In this document: one piece after another, positions 9,074 through 18,424 of the stretch
Layout of the letters: every line of letters starts with the position of its first letter
Numbering within the stretch: the first letter of the stretch is position 1
Source of the DNA: Planktotalea arctica
GTDB lineage: Bacteria > Pseudomonadota > Alphaproteobacteria > Rhodobacterales > Rhodobacteraceae
Direction of reading: 5' to 3'
DNA length: 64,000 nucleotides
Assembly: GCF_002105285.1 (NCBI RefSeq)
Contig: NZ_MUHR01000029.1
Span: 1 to 64,000 of the forward strand
Translations under genes and position numbers: made by a program
The notes under the pieces: generated by a model
The model's input: only the letters and a program-made list of their open reading frames with translations
Databases searched by the model: none
Told to the model about the DNA's origin: nothing

Positions 9074-9927
9074 GGTGTATGCGCCAGCGCCCGCGCGCCG
9101 CGCTGCGCCTCTGCTGCAAGGGTTGGCCAGTCAGGAACGTCTGTGTCCCATTCGATCAGCAACGGGCGCGGACCGGAGCGCGCAAGCGTGTACTCCAAAA
9201 GCGCCCAAACCGGATCAGCCACTTCGCGGCCATGGCTGTCGATCAGCAAAGGCGCGCCATGATCATCCATATCCTCATCATGCCCGCCAAGGTGAATTTC
9301 ACCGACGCACTCGAGCGGGAAATCATCTATGTAAGCGCGCGCATCCAACTGCAGATTGGTGGCAGACACGAAGACGTTGTTCACATCAAGCAGCAAGCCG
9401 CAGCCAGTGCGCTGCGCCAACGCGCCAAGGAATTCTGTCTCGCGCATGGTGCTTTCGCGGAAGGCAAGATAGCTGGACGGATTTTCCAGCAACATTTGAC
9501 GGCCCAGAACATCCTGGACCTGATCGATATGATCCGCGACGCGCTCCAACGTGGCGTTGGTGTAGGGCAGGGGTAGCAGATCGTTCAAGAACGCGTTCTC
9601 GTGGCTCGACCATGCGAGATGTTCGGAGAAACTTGCGGGGCTGAGCCAGTCGCAAAGCGTTTTCAGCCGCGCAAGGTGCTCGCTATCAAGGGCCCCTTCA
9701 CCGCCGATGCTTAGGCCGACGCCGTGCACCGAAACGGGAAAGCGTTCAGACAGATGGCGTAGCTGGGCAAGTGGGCGACCGCCCTGGCCCATGTAGTTTT
9801 CAGCGTGAATTTCCAGCCATTCCACAGGCGCGGGGGCCTCCAGGATATTGGCGAAATGCTGAGGTTTGTAGCCGACGCCGGGCGCATTTGGCAGATCAGG
9901 ACGGCGTGCGCGCGTGGCATCAAACAT
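9070..9927 (-). CDS. bufB1: DUF692 multinuclear non-heme iron oxidative enzyme (MNIO, BufB-like)
   Basis: TIM-barrel oxidase of 285 residues that, in characterised relatives, uses an iron cluster and oxygen to modify cysteines of a ribosomally made peptide. Metal-ligand motifs are visible in order: [66 protein letters not shown] and LIEWDTDVP. The precursor gene lies 58 bases upstream and the DUF2063 partner overlaps downstream. Enzyme class is secure from motifs and neighbourhood. Modification of this particular precursor is inferred. Confidence 0.93.
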   Translation of the reverse strand: MFDATRARRPDLPNAPGVGYKPQHFANILEAPAPVEWLEIHAENYMGQGGRPLAQLRHLSERFPVSVHGVGLSIGGEGALDSEHLARLKTLCDWLSPASFSEHLAWSSHENAFLNDLLPLPYTNATLERVADHIDQVQDVLGRQMLLENPSSYLAFRESTMRETEFLGALAQRTGCGLLLDVNNVFVSATNLQLDARAYIDDFPLECVGEIHLGGHDEDMDDHGAPLLIDSHGREVADPVWALLEYTLARSGPRPLLIEWDTDVPDWPTLAAEAQRGARALAHTP

Positions 9928-9985
9928 CAGAAAAGTCCTTTAAAACATAGGGCGCGCATTGCTGCGCACCCCAACCATAGCTTGC

Positions 9986-10276
9986 TTATGCGGGCAGGTC
10001 ACGCGTCAGCGCTTCAAGCGAACCCATGCGCCCGTCGGGCAATTCCATCTCGGCGCATGTGCCTGCATCGACCAGCGTCCATGCGTTGCCCTGATAGTCC
10101 ACCGTGGAGGATCCTGCGCATGTGGTGCCCGCGCCGGCGGCGCAATCGTTCTTGCCTGCAAGGGAAACGCCGTAGCATTTTTCCTGGCCTGCGGCAGAGG
10201 CTTGGGTGACCGTGTGAGCTGTGAAAGAGGCGGCGACAGCGCCGGCGACGGCGAGGGTTTTGAGTGCGTTGGACAT
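9986..10276 (-). CDS. bufA1: DUF2282 precursor protein, bufferin-like copper-binding peptide
   Basis: A 96-residue protein with an N-terminal signal peptide (about 1-28, ending QASA) and a DUF2282 body with four cysteines at residues 34 (EKCYGV), 45 (NDCAAG), 53 (TTCAGS) and 74 (GTCAEM). In characterised bufferins some of these cysteines are converted by the MNIO enzyme and the exported peptide binds copper. AAAGGAA lies upstream of the ATG. It heads a minus-strand operon with the MNIO enzyme, its DUF2063 partner and a DoxX protein, the standard order. Copper as the ligand is inferred from the family. Confidence 0.88.
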   Translation of the reverse strand: MSNALKTLAVAGAVAASFTAHTVTQASAAGQEKCYGVSLAGKNDCAAGAGTTCAGSSTVDYQGNAWTLVDAGTCAEMELPDGRMGSLEALTRDLPA

Positions 10277-10446
10277 GAGGTGTTCCTTTGGTTTGTTGTT
10301 CGTATCGTTAAGCAGTGCACCGTTTTGGTGACTGAAATCAACTTACTGCGCAGGGCCGGTTTTTGGCTATTCACGGCGGCGTGTGTCACGCATGCGTCAG
10401 AGTGCGCGACACAGGCGTGAGCCTGCCTGCGACAAAATATCCTTTG

Positions 10447-10480
10447 AAAACAAGAGCGGCCCGCCTGAAGGGGCGGGCCG
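10447..10480 (-). terminator. hairpin after thrS
   Basis: CGGCCCGCC (10457-10465) pairs with GGCGGGCCG (10472-10480). Read on the minus strand, it is followed by GCTCTTGTTTTC, a modest T-tract. It separates thrS from the bufferin-like operon downstream, which then needs its own promoter in 10277-10446. I cannot assign that promoter with confidence. Confidence 0.6.
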
Positions 10481-10515
10481 TGTTGCAGTTTTCGATCACT
10501 CCCCCAGGGGGAATG

Positions 10516-12462
10516 TTACAGTTTATCGGGCGGTGTTGCCTCGATTTTGAGCGCCGCCAGCACCGAATCCAGCGTATCGACCTTGGTTTGCTTTTCGCCA
10601 AGGCGGCGCAGGGTTACCGTACGTTCTTCGACTTCGCGCGCACCCACGGCGAGGATCACAGGCACCTTGCCCACGGAATGTTCGCGCACTTTGTAATTGA
10701 TCTTCTCGTTGCGAATATCCGCCTCTGCGCGCACGCCAACGGCTTTCAGGGCTGCAACCACTTCGTGCACATAGTCATCCGCATCGGAAATGATCGATGC
10801 GACGACCACTTGGCGCGGAGCCAGCCAGAACGGCAGTTTGCCTGCGTGGCTTTCGATCAGAATACCGATGAAACGCTCGAATGATCCCAATGTCGCACGG
10901 TGCAGCATCACGGGGCGATGTTTGTCACCGTCCGCGCCGATATAGCTGGCATCAAGGCGCTCTGGCAGAACGAAATCCACCTGATGCGTGCCGCACTGCC
11001 AGTCACGGCCAATCGCATCGGTCAGAACGAATTCCAGCTTGGGCCCATAGAACGCCCCTTCGCCGGGATTCATCTCCGGCTCGATCCCTGCGGCGCGCGT
11101 CGCGGTGAGCAGCGCGTATTCGGCCTTGTCCCAGACCTCATCCGAGCCAGAGCGCATTTCAGGGCGATCCGAGAATTTCACGCGGAAGTCTTCAAAGCCG
11201 AGGTCTTTGTAAACCGACGACAGGAAGTCGATGTAGATCGCGGTCTCTTCCTCGATCTGGTCCTCGCGGCAGAAAATATGCCCGTCGTCCTGCGTAAAGC
11301 CGCGCACCCGCATGATACCGTGAAGCGCGCCCGATGGCTCATAGCGGTTACACGAGCCAAATTCGGCCATGCGCAAAGGCAAATCGCGGTAGGATTTCAA
11401 ACCTTGGTTAAAGATTTGAACGTGGCAGGGGCAGTTCATCGGCTTGAGGGCATTCACAGCCTTCTCGCGGGCGTGATCTTCGTCGACTTCGACGATGAAC
11501 ATGTTCTCTTGATACTTTTCCCAATGCCCTGACGCTTCCCAGAGCTTGCGATCCACGACCTGCGGCGTGTTCACTTCCACATAGCCGCCCGCATATTGCT
11601 TGCGACGCATGTAGTCCTGCAATTCGGTGTAGATACGCCAGCCGTTTGGATGCCAGAAAATCTGGCCCGGCGCTTCTTCTTGCATGTGGAACAGGTCCAT
11701 CTCGCGGCCCAGCTTGCGATGATCGCGTTTCGCGGCCTCCTCGAGCATGTGCATATGCGCTTTGAGCTGTTCCTTGTTGAGAAAGGCGCAGCCGTAGATG
11801 CGCTGCAACATCGCGCGATCACTGTCACCGCGCCAATAGGCACCTGCGATGCTCATCAGTTTGAAGCTATCGCCCGGAACCTGGCCTGTGTGCTGCAAAT
11901 GCGGGCCACGGCACAGGTCCTGCCACTCGCCATGCCAATACATGCGCAAAGGCTCGTCGCCAGGGATGCCGTCGATCAGCTCGACTTTATAAGGCTCACC
12001 CAAATCCTCGTAGTGTTTCACCGCGCGAGCGCGCTCCCAGACTTCGGTGCGCACCGTATCGCGCGCATTGATGATCTCTTTCATCTTCTTTTCGATAACG
12101 CCAAGATCCTCGGGCGTGAACGGCTCTTTGCGATCGAAGTCGTAATACCAGCCGTCTTTGATGACAGGACCAATGGTGACTTTGACGTCCGGCCAGATTT
12201 CCTGCACCGCGCGCGCCATGATGTGCGCGAGATCGTGGCGCACCAGTTCCAGCGCGGGCACTTCGTCTTTCATGGTGTTGATTGCGAGGGTGCTATCGCT
12301 CTCGATGGGCCACTGCAAATCCCAATGCGCCCCATTTACCGTCGCGCTGATCGCCTTCTTGCCAAGTGACGTGGAGATGTCCGAGGCGACTTCGCCAGCG
12401 GTGATACCCGCCGCGTACTCGCGTTTATTGCCATCGGGAAAAGTAAGGGAGACGTTTGCCAT
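10516..12462 (-). CDS. thrS: threonyl-tRNA synthetase
   Basis: Charges tRNA-Thr. The 648 residues show the full domain series: TGS domain (1-60), editing domain with [11 protein letters not shown] (near 78) and the later HxxxC, class II catalytic core (about 245-540) and C-terminal anticodon-binding domain. The zinc-binding core includes [11 protein letters not shown] and the catalytic motif 2 contains [15 protein letters not shown]; motif 3 appears as [12 protein letters not shown]. The gene stands alone, with a hairpin at its 3' side. Start and length fit the family. Confidence 0.97.
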   Translation of the reverse strand: MANVSLTFPDGNKREYAAGITAGEVASDISTSLGKKAISATVNGAHWDLQWPIESDSTLAINTMKDEVPALELVRHDLAHIMARAVQEIWPDVKVTIGPVIKDGWYYDFDRKEPFTPEDLGVIEKKMKEIINARDTVRTEVWERARAVKHYEDLGEPYKVELIDGIPGDEPLRMYWHGEWQDLCRGPHLQHTGQVPGDSFKLMSIAGAYWRGDSDRAMLQRIYGCAFLNKEQLKAHMHMLEEAAKRDHRKLGREMDLFHMQEEAPGQIFWHPNGWRIYTELQDYMRRKQYAGGYVEVNTPQVVDRKLWEASGHWEKYQENMFIVEVDEDHAREKAVNALKPMNCPCHVQIFNQGLKSYRDLPLRMAEFGSCNRYEPSGALHGIMRVRGFTQDDGHIFCREDQIEEETAIYIDFLSSVYKDLGFEDFRVKFSDRPEMRSGSDEVWDKAEYALLTATRAAGIEPEMNPGEGAFYGPKLEFVLTDAIGRDWQCGTHQVDFVLPERLDASYIGADGDKHRPVMLHRATLGSFERFIGILIESHAGKLPFWLAPRQVVVASIISDADDYVHEVVAALKAVGVRAEADIRNEKINYKVREHSVGKVPVILAVGAREVEERTVTLRRLGEKQTKVDTLDSVLAALKIEATPPDKL

Positions 12463-12628
12463 GTCGGCACTCCTCGTCAGTTTGGCGCCTACGAAAGCGC
12501 CCGGTTGCGGGTTATGTGTTGGCGCTCAATGACCTCACTGCTTTAGCCTGTCAAGAAGGCCGATTGAGGCTTTGCACCCGCGCGGCGCTCGTGCATCAAT
12601 ACGAGCCAAGCATTTAGCGGAGGACGCC

Positions 12629-13390
12629 ATGAGCGAACCCAAGTTCCATACATCGCCGCAAGGGCGCCAGATCGCATATCACAAGACCGATGGGGCAGGG
12701 CCGTGCGTTGTGTTTCTGGGCGGGCTCAAGTCCGATATGGAGGGCACGAAGGCCATTCACCTTGAAGATTGGGCGTTGGCGAAAAGACGCGCCTTTCTGC
12801 GGTTTGATTATTCGGGGCACGGGCAAAGTTCGGGTCAGTTCACAGATGGCTGCATTGGTGATTGGGCCGAAGATGTACGCGCGCTTTTGAACGCGGTAAC
12901 GGACGGTCCATTGCTTTTGGTGGGCTCTTCTATGGGGGGGTGGCAATCTCTTCTCGCGGCGAAAAATATGCCAGAGCGGATCATGGGACTTGTAACCATC
13001 GCCGCCGCGCCGGATTTTACCGAAGACAGCATGTGGGCGGGATTTTCCGATGCGCAGAAAGCCGATCTGCAAAGCAACGGCCAAATTGCGCTGCCCTCTG
13101 ATTATGGCGAGCCTTATATTATCACCAAAAAGCTGATCGAGGACGGGCGCGATCAACTGGTTCTAGGGGGTCCGCTTGAATTGCCCTTCCCCGCGCGCTT
13201 CTTGCAAGGCACGAGCGACGCGGATGTGGATATGTCGGTGGCGCTGCGGCTGCTGGAACATGCCACCGGCCCCGATATGCGCCTGACTTTGGTGGACGGT
13301 GCGGATCACCGCTTTTCCGACAATGCCTGCCTGTCGCTGATCGAGGCTGCGGTGGAAGAGGTTTTGAAAGCCGGGGAGGGCGCAGAATGA
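12629..13390 (+). CDS. alpha/beta hydrolase
   Basis: Serine hydrolase of 253 residues with the family order: oxyanion region VVFLGGLKSDMEGTK (near 25-40), then RFDYSGHGQSSGQF, nucleophile elbow GSSMGGWQSL (serine about residue 100) and the late histidine in VDGADHRFSD. The ATG at 12629 follows GCGGAGGA at correct spacing; an in-frame start further upstream has no such site. Family members include peptide, ester and thioester hydrolases and the substrate cannot be told. The gene overlaps the next hydrolase by four bases. Confidence 0.88.
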   Translation: MSEPKFHTSPQGRQIAYHKTDGAGPCVVFLGGLKSDMEGTKAIHLEDWALAKRRAFLRFDYSGHGQSSGQFTDGCIGDWAEDVRALLNAVTDGPLLLVGSSMGGWQSLLAAKNMPERIMGLVTIAAAPDFTEDSMWAGFSDAQKADLQSNGQIALPSDYGEPYIITKKLIEDGRDQLVLGGPLELPFPARFLQGTSDADVDMSVALRLLEHATGPDMRLTLVDGADHRFSDNACLSLIEAAVEEVLKAGEGAE

Positions 13391-14376
13391 AAACACTGTT
13401 TCGCTGGCTTGGCGGCTTGGTGGTTTCGGCGATTGCGGTGATTGCCGCAATCGCGCTTTTCGCGCCGCGCGAGGCGGTGAACCTCGATGTGAGCTTTGAT
13501 GAGGCCTTGCTGAGCGGCGGCGTCTCGGCCTATTTCGAGGGCGTCGAGGCGGCGTATGACGACATCACGCCCAATGCGCAAAAGCGGGTGATTTGGGCGG
13601 GCGCGCCAGAGCAAAAGACACCAGTCTCCGTAGTCTATATCCACGGGTTTTCCGCAACCTCCGAAGAAATCCGCCCCGTGCCTGACAGGCTTGCTGCGGC
13701 GCTGGGCGCGAACCTTGTTTTTACGCGGCTGCGCGGGCATGGGCGCTCTGGCGCGGCAATGGCCGAGGCCAGCGCTGCGGATTGGATGCGCGATACGCTG
13801 GAGGCATTGGCCGCGGCGCGCGCGGTTGGCGAGCGGGTGATTGTCGTGTCAACTTCCACGGGCGGTACGCTGATGGCTGCGGCCGCGCTACGGGGCGATG
13901 CGATGCGCAACGTCGCTGGCAGCATCTTCGTGTCCCCAAATTTCGCGATCAACACGCCCGCTTCTGCGATGCTCACCTGGCCTGGTGTGCGCTGGTGGGG
14001 GCCAATCGTTGCCGGTGCAGAGCGCAGCTTCGAGGCACATAATGCGGCGCATGAAACATACTGGACCAACAGCTACCCGACCGTGGCCTTGATCCCTATG
14101 GCCGCACTGGTCAAAGCGGTGGACGCGCTGGATATGGGGCAGGCGCAAGTGCCTGCGCTCTTCGTGTTCTCGGATCAGGACAAGGTTGTCAGCGCGGCCA
14201 AGACCCGCGCGGTGGCCGACGCTTGGGGCAGCCCGAGCGCGGTGTTGCCGCTTAGCATGGGCGTGGGCGATGATGCCTATAGCCATGTGATTGCGGGGGA
14301 TATCCTCTCGCCCTCCCAAACCGAGGGGGCAGCGCAGGCTATGATTACTTGGGCACAGCAGGTTTTGGCGGACTGA
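13387..14376 (+). CDS. membrane-anchored alpha/beta hydrolase (esterase/lipase type)
   Basis: A 329-residue hydrolase with an N-terminal hydrophobic segment (about 7-27) that is a membrane anchor or signal. The hydrolase body carries VVYIHGFSATSEEIRP (oxyanion region), TRLRGHGRSG, a nucleophile elbow of the form STSTGGT rather than the common GxSxG, and a late histidine in AYSHVIAGD. It overlaps the preceding hydrolase (ATGA), so both are co-translated. The elbow lacks the usual first glycine but keeps the serine. Substrate unknown; lipid or ester cleavage at the cell envelope is a reasonable guess. Confidence 0.85.
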   Translation: MKTLFRWLGGLVVSAIAVIAAIALFAPREAVNLDVSFDEALLSGGVSAYFEGVEAAYDDITPNAQKRVIWAGAPEQKTPVSVVYIHGFSATSEEIRPVPDRLAAALGANLVFTRLRGHGRSGAAMAEASAADWMRDTLEALAAARAVGERVIVVSTSTGGTLMAAAALRGDAMRNVAGSIFVSPNFAINTPASAMLTWPGVRWWGPIVAGAERSFEAHNAAHETYWTNSYPTVALIPMAALVKAVDALDMGQAQVPALFVFSDQDKVVSAAKTRAVADAWGSPSAVLPLSMGVGDDAYSHVIAGDILSPSQTEGAAQAMITWAQQVLAD

Positions 14377-14390
14377 TTTAGCAGACTAAT

Positions 14391-14406
14391 TTGCAAGCGT
14401 ATGCAA
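14391..14406. promoter_or_regulatory. predicted LacI-type operator, site 1
   Basis: TTGCAAGCGTATGCAA, a near-perfect palindrome with a central CG pair, the form recognised by many LacI/GalR regulators. It lies 83 bases upstream of the HisD-like gene. Closely related 16-base sites occur at 17636 and 28049, and a LacI-family gene lies within the cluster. Confidence 0.7.
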
Positions 14407-14488
14407 AAAAGCCTTGAGCCGGGCGGTGCGCCCTCTATTCTATCTGGGAATGGAATCTTGGGGTGCGCCCCGTTCGGGGAGACAAAAC

Positions 14489-15817
14489 ATGGCAGAGTAT
14501 CTCAAACGCGGTAAACCGGCTGCAGAACGCGCCGAGGATGATGCAAAAACCCGCGCGGTGGTCGAAGCGACGCTGGCCGATATCGAAGCGCGCGGCGACG
14601 CTGCCGTGCGCGAATTGTCCGAGAAGTTCGACAATTACGCGCCCGAGAACTATCGCCTCAGCCAGCAGGAAATCGACGATCTGATTGCCCAGCTAAGCCC
14701 GCGTGAATTGGCCGATATCAAGTTCGCGCAGGAACAAGTGCGCAATTTCGCGCAGGCGCAGCGCGATTCCATGCTCGATATCGAAGTGGAAACGCTTCCG
14801 GGCGTCATTCTGGGTCACAAGAATATTCCCGTGCAATCCGTCGGCTGCTACGTTCCGGGCGGTAAGTTTCCGATGGTCGCAAGCGCGCATATGTCTGTCG
14901 CCACGGCCTCCGTTGCGAAGGTTCCGCGCATTATTGCTGCGACGCCGCCGTTCAACGGCAAGCCCAATCCCGGCGTGATTGCTGCGATGCACCTTGGCGG
15001 TGCCCATGAAATTTACGTACTTGGCGGCATTCAGGGCATCGGCGCGATGGCGATTGGCACGGAAACGATCGATCCGGTGCATATGCTTGTCGGGCCCGGC
15101 AATGCCTTTGTCGCCGAAGCTAAACGCCAGCTCTTTGGCCGCGTCGGAATCGATCTGTTCGCGGGTCCTACGGAGACAATGGTGATCGCAGACGAGCATG
15201 GCGCAGACGCCGAGCTTTGTGCGACGGACCTTTTGGGGCAGGCAGAGCATGGATACAACAGCCCTTGCGTTTTGCTCACCAACTCCAAAAAACTGGCCGA
15301 GGCCACCATGCTGGAGATCGAGCGTATTTTGCAGATTCTGCCCACCGCCGGCACCGCGCGGGTGTCCTGGGAGGAGTATGGCGAAGTCATCGTTTGCGAA
15401 AATTATGACGAGATGCTTGCGATTGCGGATGATATCGCCTCCGAGCATGTGCAGGTCATGACGGACCGCGATGATTGGTTCCTCGAGCACATGACCTGCT
15501 ATGGTGCTTTGTTCCTTGGCGCGCGCACGAACGTGTCGAACGGCGATAAGGTGATTGGCACCAACCACACGCTTCCTACCAAGAAGGCGGGGCGTTATAC
15601 GGGCGGGCTTTGGGTCGGTAAGTTCCTGAAAACGCATAGCTATCAGCGTATTTTGACCGATGAGGCCGCGACGCTGGTGGGCGAGTACGGCTCGCGACTT
15701 TGCATGCTCGAGGGCTTTGTTGGCCATGCGGAGCAATGCAATGTGCGCGTGCGCCGTTATGGCGGGGTGAACGTTCCTTATGGCACGGGTGCGCCCTACC
15801 GCGATCCTGCAAAGTGA
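14489..15817 (+). CDS. histidinol dehydrogenase-family enzyme (possibly HpsN-like), catabolic context
   Basis: A 442-residue NAD-dependent zinc enzyme of the HisD family, which oxidises an alcohol to a carboxylate in two steps. Zinc and catalytic positions are present: Q and H in [12 protein letters not shown], the E-H pair in ASEHVQVM, D in [14 protein letters not shown] and H in [13 protein letters not shown]. It is not beside other his genes but in a LacI-linked cluster with SDR and SnoaL proteins. A paralogue acting on another alcohol is therefore likely. Sulfopropanediol dehydrogenase HpsN is one known such paralogue, but no sulfonate genes are nearby. The start follows GGGGAGA. The stop overlaps the next start (GTGA). 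Confidence 0.87.
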   Translation: MAEYLKRGKPAAERAEDDAKTRAVVEATLADIEARGDAAVRELSEKFDNYAPENYRLSQQEIDDLIAQLSPRELADIKFAQEQVRNFAQAQRDSMLDIEVETLPGVILGHKNIPVQSVGCYVPGGKFPMVASAHMSVATASVAKVPRIIAATPPFNGKPNPGVIAAMHLGGAHEIYVLGGIQGIGAMAIGTETIDPVHMLVGPGNAFVAEAKRQLFGRVGIDLFAGPTETMVIADEHGADAELCATDLLGQAEHGYNSPCVLLTNSKKLAEATMLEIERILQILPTAGTARVSWEEYGEVIVCENYDEMLAIADDIASEHVQVMTDRDDWFLEHMTCYGALFLGARTNVSNGDKVIGTNHTLPTKKAGRYTGGLWVGKFLKTHSYQRILTDEAATLVGEYGSRLCMLEGFVGHAEQCNVRVRRYGGVNVPYGTGAPYRDPAK

Positions 15818-16866
15818 GCGTCGACTTCGAGGGCCTCAAAGCGCTCATTGCCCCGCTGAGGGCCGCACAATTTGATTTTGACGAAAGCGCGGTGAAGGCC
15901 GCGCTCTTCGCGCTTTGCGACGGGGAAGCGGTGTTTCACCATTGCCATCCGTTTGGTGATTTGCACGGGCCGGAGGCATTTTATGAAGCCAGCTACGCGC
16001 CGCTTTTGCGCGCACTGCCTGATCTGGAGCGGCGCGATTGGCTGGTGATGTCCGGCCCCACGGAGCGCGGCGATGTCTGGATCGGATGCGGTGGATATTA
16101 CAGCGGCACGTTCGTCGCGCCATGGCTTGATATTCCACCCACGGGCCATGTGGTGCATATGCGCTTTCACGAATTCTACCGTTTTGTGGGCGGCAAGATC
16201 GTCGAGGCACAGATGATTTGGGATATTCCCGAAGTGATGATGCAGGCGGGCTGCTGGCCTATGACCCCGTCACTGGGGCGCGAGTGGTGCGTGCCCGGGC
16301 CTGCAGCGCAGGACGGACTTTCGCGCGCGCCGCGCAGCGCCGCACAAAGCGATGCAAGCTGCGCGCTTATTATGGACATGCTCGCGGCGCTGATCCGCCA
16401 TCCCGCTCAGGGCGGGCCGGAGGTGATGGAGCTGGAGCGGTTCTGGCATCCGCGCATGATGTGGTATGGTCCTGCGGGTATCGGCACCGCGCGCGGCATT
16501 GCGGGATTTCGCAACTGGCATCAAATTCCCTTTCTGAACGCGATGCCTGATCGCGGGCAATCGGACGATGGTCTTGTGTTTCATTTCTTCGGTGACGGGC
16601 CCTATGCGGCGGTGACCGGCTGGCCGAATATGGTGCAGAGCGTGAGTGCCGATGGCTGGCTTGGCATTGCTCCGAGCGGTGTGCGCATCGAGCTTCGCAG
16701 TCTGGATTTCTGGCGGCTGGAGAGTGGATTGATCCGTGAAAACTGGGTTTTGGTGGATTTGCTGGACATGTATCGCCAGCTTGGCGTTGATGTTTTTGCG
16801 CGGTTGCGCAGTTTCAACAAGGCGCGTGCTCCGGGATCGGTTCCTTTTCCGATTGGTGCGCCCTAA
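15814..16866 (+). CDS. protein with two SnoaL/NTF2-like domains
   Basis: A 350-residue protein that reads as two NTF2-like (SnoaL) domains, about 1-165 and 190-340. Each has the family's [17 protein letters not shown] or [17 protein letters not shown] closing strand, and the second contains [20 protein letters not shown]. SnoaL-like proteins include cyclases, isomerases and dehydratases, but many have no known reaction. The GTG start overlaps the HisD-like stop by four bases, so they are coupled. A second double-domain relative lies at 19428 in the same cluster. The function is presumably a lyase or isomerase step and remains unassigned. Confidence 0.8.
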   Translation: MSVDFEGLKALIAPLRAAQFDFDESAVKAALFALCDGEAVFHHCHPFGDLHGPEAFYEASYAPLLRALPDLERRDWLVMSGPTERGDVWIGCGGYYSGTFVAPWLDIPPTGHVVHMRFHEFYRFVGGKIVEAQMIWDIPEVMMQAGCWPMTPSLGREWCVPGPAAQDGLSRAPRSAAQSDASCALIMDMLAALIRHPAQGGPEVMELERFWHPRMMWYGPAGIGTARGIAGFRNWHQIPFLNAMPDRGQSDDGLVFHFFGDGPYAAVTGWPNMVQSVSADGWLGIAPSGVRIELRSLDFWRLESGLIRENWVLVDLLDMYRQLGVDVFARLRSFNKARAPGSVPFPIGAP

Positions 16867-16902
16867 ATTATTGGAGCGCCGCCAAGGCGGCACGCAGGTT
16901 TA

Positions 16903-16941
16903 GCCCACCCGAAGAGGGTGGGCAGCATGGGGCTTTGCCCC
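16903..16941 (+). other. two small hairpins after the SnoaL gene
   Basis: GCCCACCC pairs with GGGTGGGC (16903-16923), and GGGGC pairs with GCCCC (16929-16941). Neither has a T-tract, so they are more likely a transcript-stabilising or pausing element than a full intrinsic terminator. Confidence 0.4.
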
Positions 16942-16979
16942 AAACCCCAAAGTTAAAGGGGAAGATGAAGGGAGAAGGC

Positions 16980-17606
16980 ATGCGCAGGCCGGCAAGCATG
17001 TGGTCTTTGGAGACGCTGGGGCGGGTGCGCTTGTCACGGTATTTTTACATGCGCGAGTTTCTGTATTCCGAGATCGCGAATTTCCATCAGTTGCGCAATA
17101 TGCCTGTGGACCCTGATCTGGCGATCCAGCGGGGGCGGGCGTTGTGCGAGGGATTGCTTGATCCGCTGGAGGAAACATTCGGGCGCGTTGCGGTGCGCTC
17201 TGGGTATCGCGCGCCCGAGGTGAACCGGTTCGGCAATGAAAACGGGTTGAACTGTGCGCGCAACGATTATCCGCTCGAGTGTCATATCTGGGATTTGCCG
17301 AAGGTCGAGGTGGCCGGGGCTTCTATCGTGATTCCCTGGTTCGCGGATCGTTATGAGCAGGGGCGCGATTGGCGCGATATGGCGTATTGGCTTTATGATC
17401 ATCTGCCTTTTGCGGAGGCCTGGTTCTTCCCTAAACTCTGCGCGTTCAATCTGAGTTGGCGCCCGGAAACGCCGCGCCGGATCGATAGTTATATCGCACC
17501 CAAGGGGACATTGGTGAAAGCGAATGCCGAACCGCTCGAGCCGCGCGCGCTGCGCCAAAAGCGCTATGCGGATTTTCCGGTGTTTCGCGCGCTCAAGACC
17601 CCCTAG
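16980..17606 (+). CDS. hypothetical protein, possibly peptidase M15-like
   Basis: A 208-residue protein without signal peptide. Its segment SRYFYMREFLYSEIANFH followed by LCEGLLDPLEETFGRVAVRS and GYRAPEVNRFGNENGLN resembles the N-terminal part of M15-type D-Ala-D-Ala carboxypeptidase folds. In those folds a helix pair precedes the SGYR motif. The zinc-binding SxHxxxxAxD motif of active M15 enzymes is not evident, so it may be a catalytically altered relative. The start at 16980 has GGGAGAAGG upstream. It lies inside the catabolic cluster on the same strand but without overlap, so involvement in that pathway is doubtful. Confidence 0.6.
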   Translation: MRRPASMWSLETLGRVRLSRYFYMREFLYSEIANFHQLRNMPVDPDLAIQRGRALCEGLLDPLEETFGRVAVRSGYRAPEVNRFGNENGLNCARNDYPLECHIWDLPKVEVAGASIVIPWFADRYEQGRDWRDMAYWLYDHLPFAEAWFFPKLCAFNLSWRPETPRRIDSYIAPKGTLVKANAEPLEPRALRQKRYADFPVFRALKTP

Positions 17607-17635
17607 ACAGCGTGGATCATGGCGCGTAGCTTGGC

Positions 17636-17651
17636 TTGCAAACCTATGCAA
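17636..17651. promoter_or_regulatory. predicted LacI-type operator, site 2
   Basis: TTGCAAACCTATGCAA, matching site 1 in both TTGCA and TGCAA arms with the same six-base spacing. It ends 11 bases before the SDR start, so bound regulator would block the SDR-lacI transcript, including the regulator's own gene. This implies autoregulation. Confidence 0.68.
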
Positions 17652-17662
17652 AAGGCGGCGTG

Positions 17663-18424
17663 ATGACCCTTCCGAAAACTCCTTCTTTTCGCCTTGATGG
17701 CAAGCGTGCCTTGGTCGCTGGAGCCTCGAGCGGGATCGGCATGGCCTGCGCGGTGGCATTGGCAGAGGCCGGTGCGCATGTGACCTTCGCGGCAAGGCGG
17801 TCCGAGATGCTCGAGAGCGTCGTGAGCGATGTGCGCGCGGCGGGTTTCGCGGCGCAGGCCTATGCGCTGGATGTGACGGACACGCAGGCGGTGCGCGATC
17901 TTTTTGCAGATCAACATTTTGATATTGTTTTGAATTCCGCGGGTTTGGCGCGTCACGGCAAAGCCGTGGATACGACAGAGGATGATTTTGATGCGGTGAT
18001 GAATATCAACGTGCGCGCGGCATATTTTCTCGCGCAGCAGGCGGGCAAAGCGATGATCGCAAACGGCAGTGGCGGGTCGATCATTCAGATTTCCAGCCAG
18101 ATGGCCCATGTCGGCGGGCTCGATCGCGCGGTCTATTGTGGCACGAAACACGCGGTCGAGGGCATCAACAAGGCGATGGCGATCGAGTTCGGCCCCGCCG
18201 GTATTCGCGTCAATTCGATCTGCCCGACCTTCATTTTGACGCCGCTCACCAAACCCACCTTCGACGACCCTGAAAAGCGCGCCTGGATCGACAGCAAGAT
18301 CAAGCTGCCCCGCATCGGCGAGGTCGAGGATATTATGGGCGCTGCGGTCTTTCTTGCCTCGGATGCGTCTGGGATGATCACCGGCACCTCGATTTTGGTC
18401 GATGGTGGCTGGACTGCGGGATGA
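17663..18424 (+). CDS. short-chain dehydrogenase/reductase
   Basis: NAD(P)-dependent oxidoreductase of 253 residues. The Rossmann motif GASSGIGMA (near 18-26), the NSAG motif, the catalytic serine in IQISSQMAHV, the YxxxK pair in VYCGTKHAVEG and the closing GTSILVDGGWTAG are all in place. Classical SDR, probably oxidising a secondary alcohol of the pathway substrate or reducing the keto product. Its start is just after predicted operator 2, and its stop overlaps the lacI-type start (ATGA), tying enzyme and regulator together. Confidence 0.92.
   Translation: MTLPKTPSFRLDGKRALVAGASSGIGMACAVALAEAGAHVTFAARRSEMLESVVSDVRAAGFAAQAYALDVTDTQAVRDLFADQHFDIVLNSAGLARHGKAVDTTEDDFDAVMNINVRAAYFLAQQAGKAMIANGSGGSIIQISSQMAHVGGLDRAVYCGTKHAVEGINKAMAIEFGPAGIRVNSICPTFILTPLTKPTFDDPEKRAWIDSKIKLPRIGEVEDIMGAAVFLASDASGMITGTSILVDGGWTAG

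Noticed and set aside
14489-15817. HisD-like gene as the histidine-biosynthetic enzyme
   Set aside because: It is linked to SDR, SnoaL and LacI genes and not to other his genes, so a catabolic paralogue is more likely. A genome-wide check is needed to be certain.
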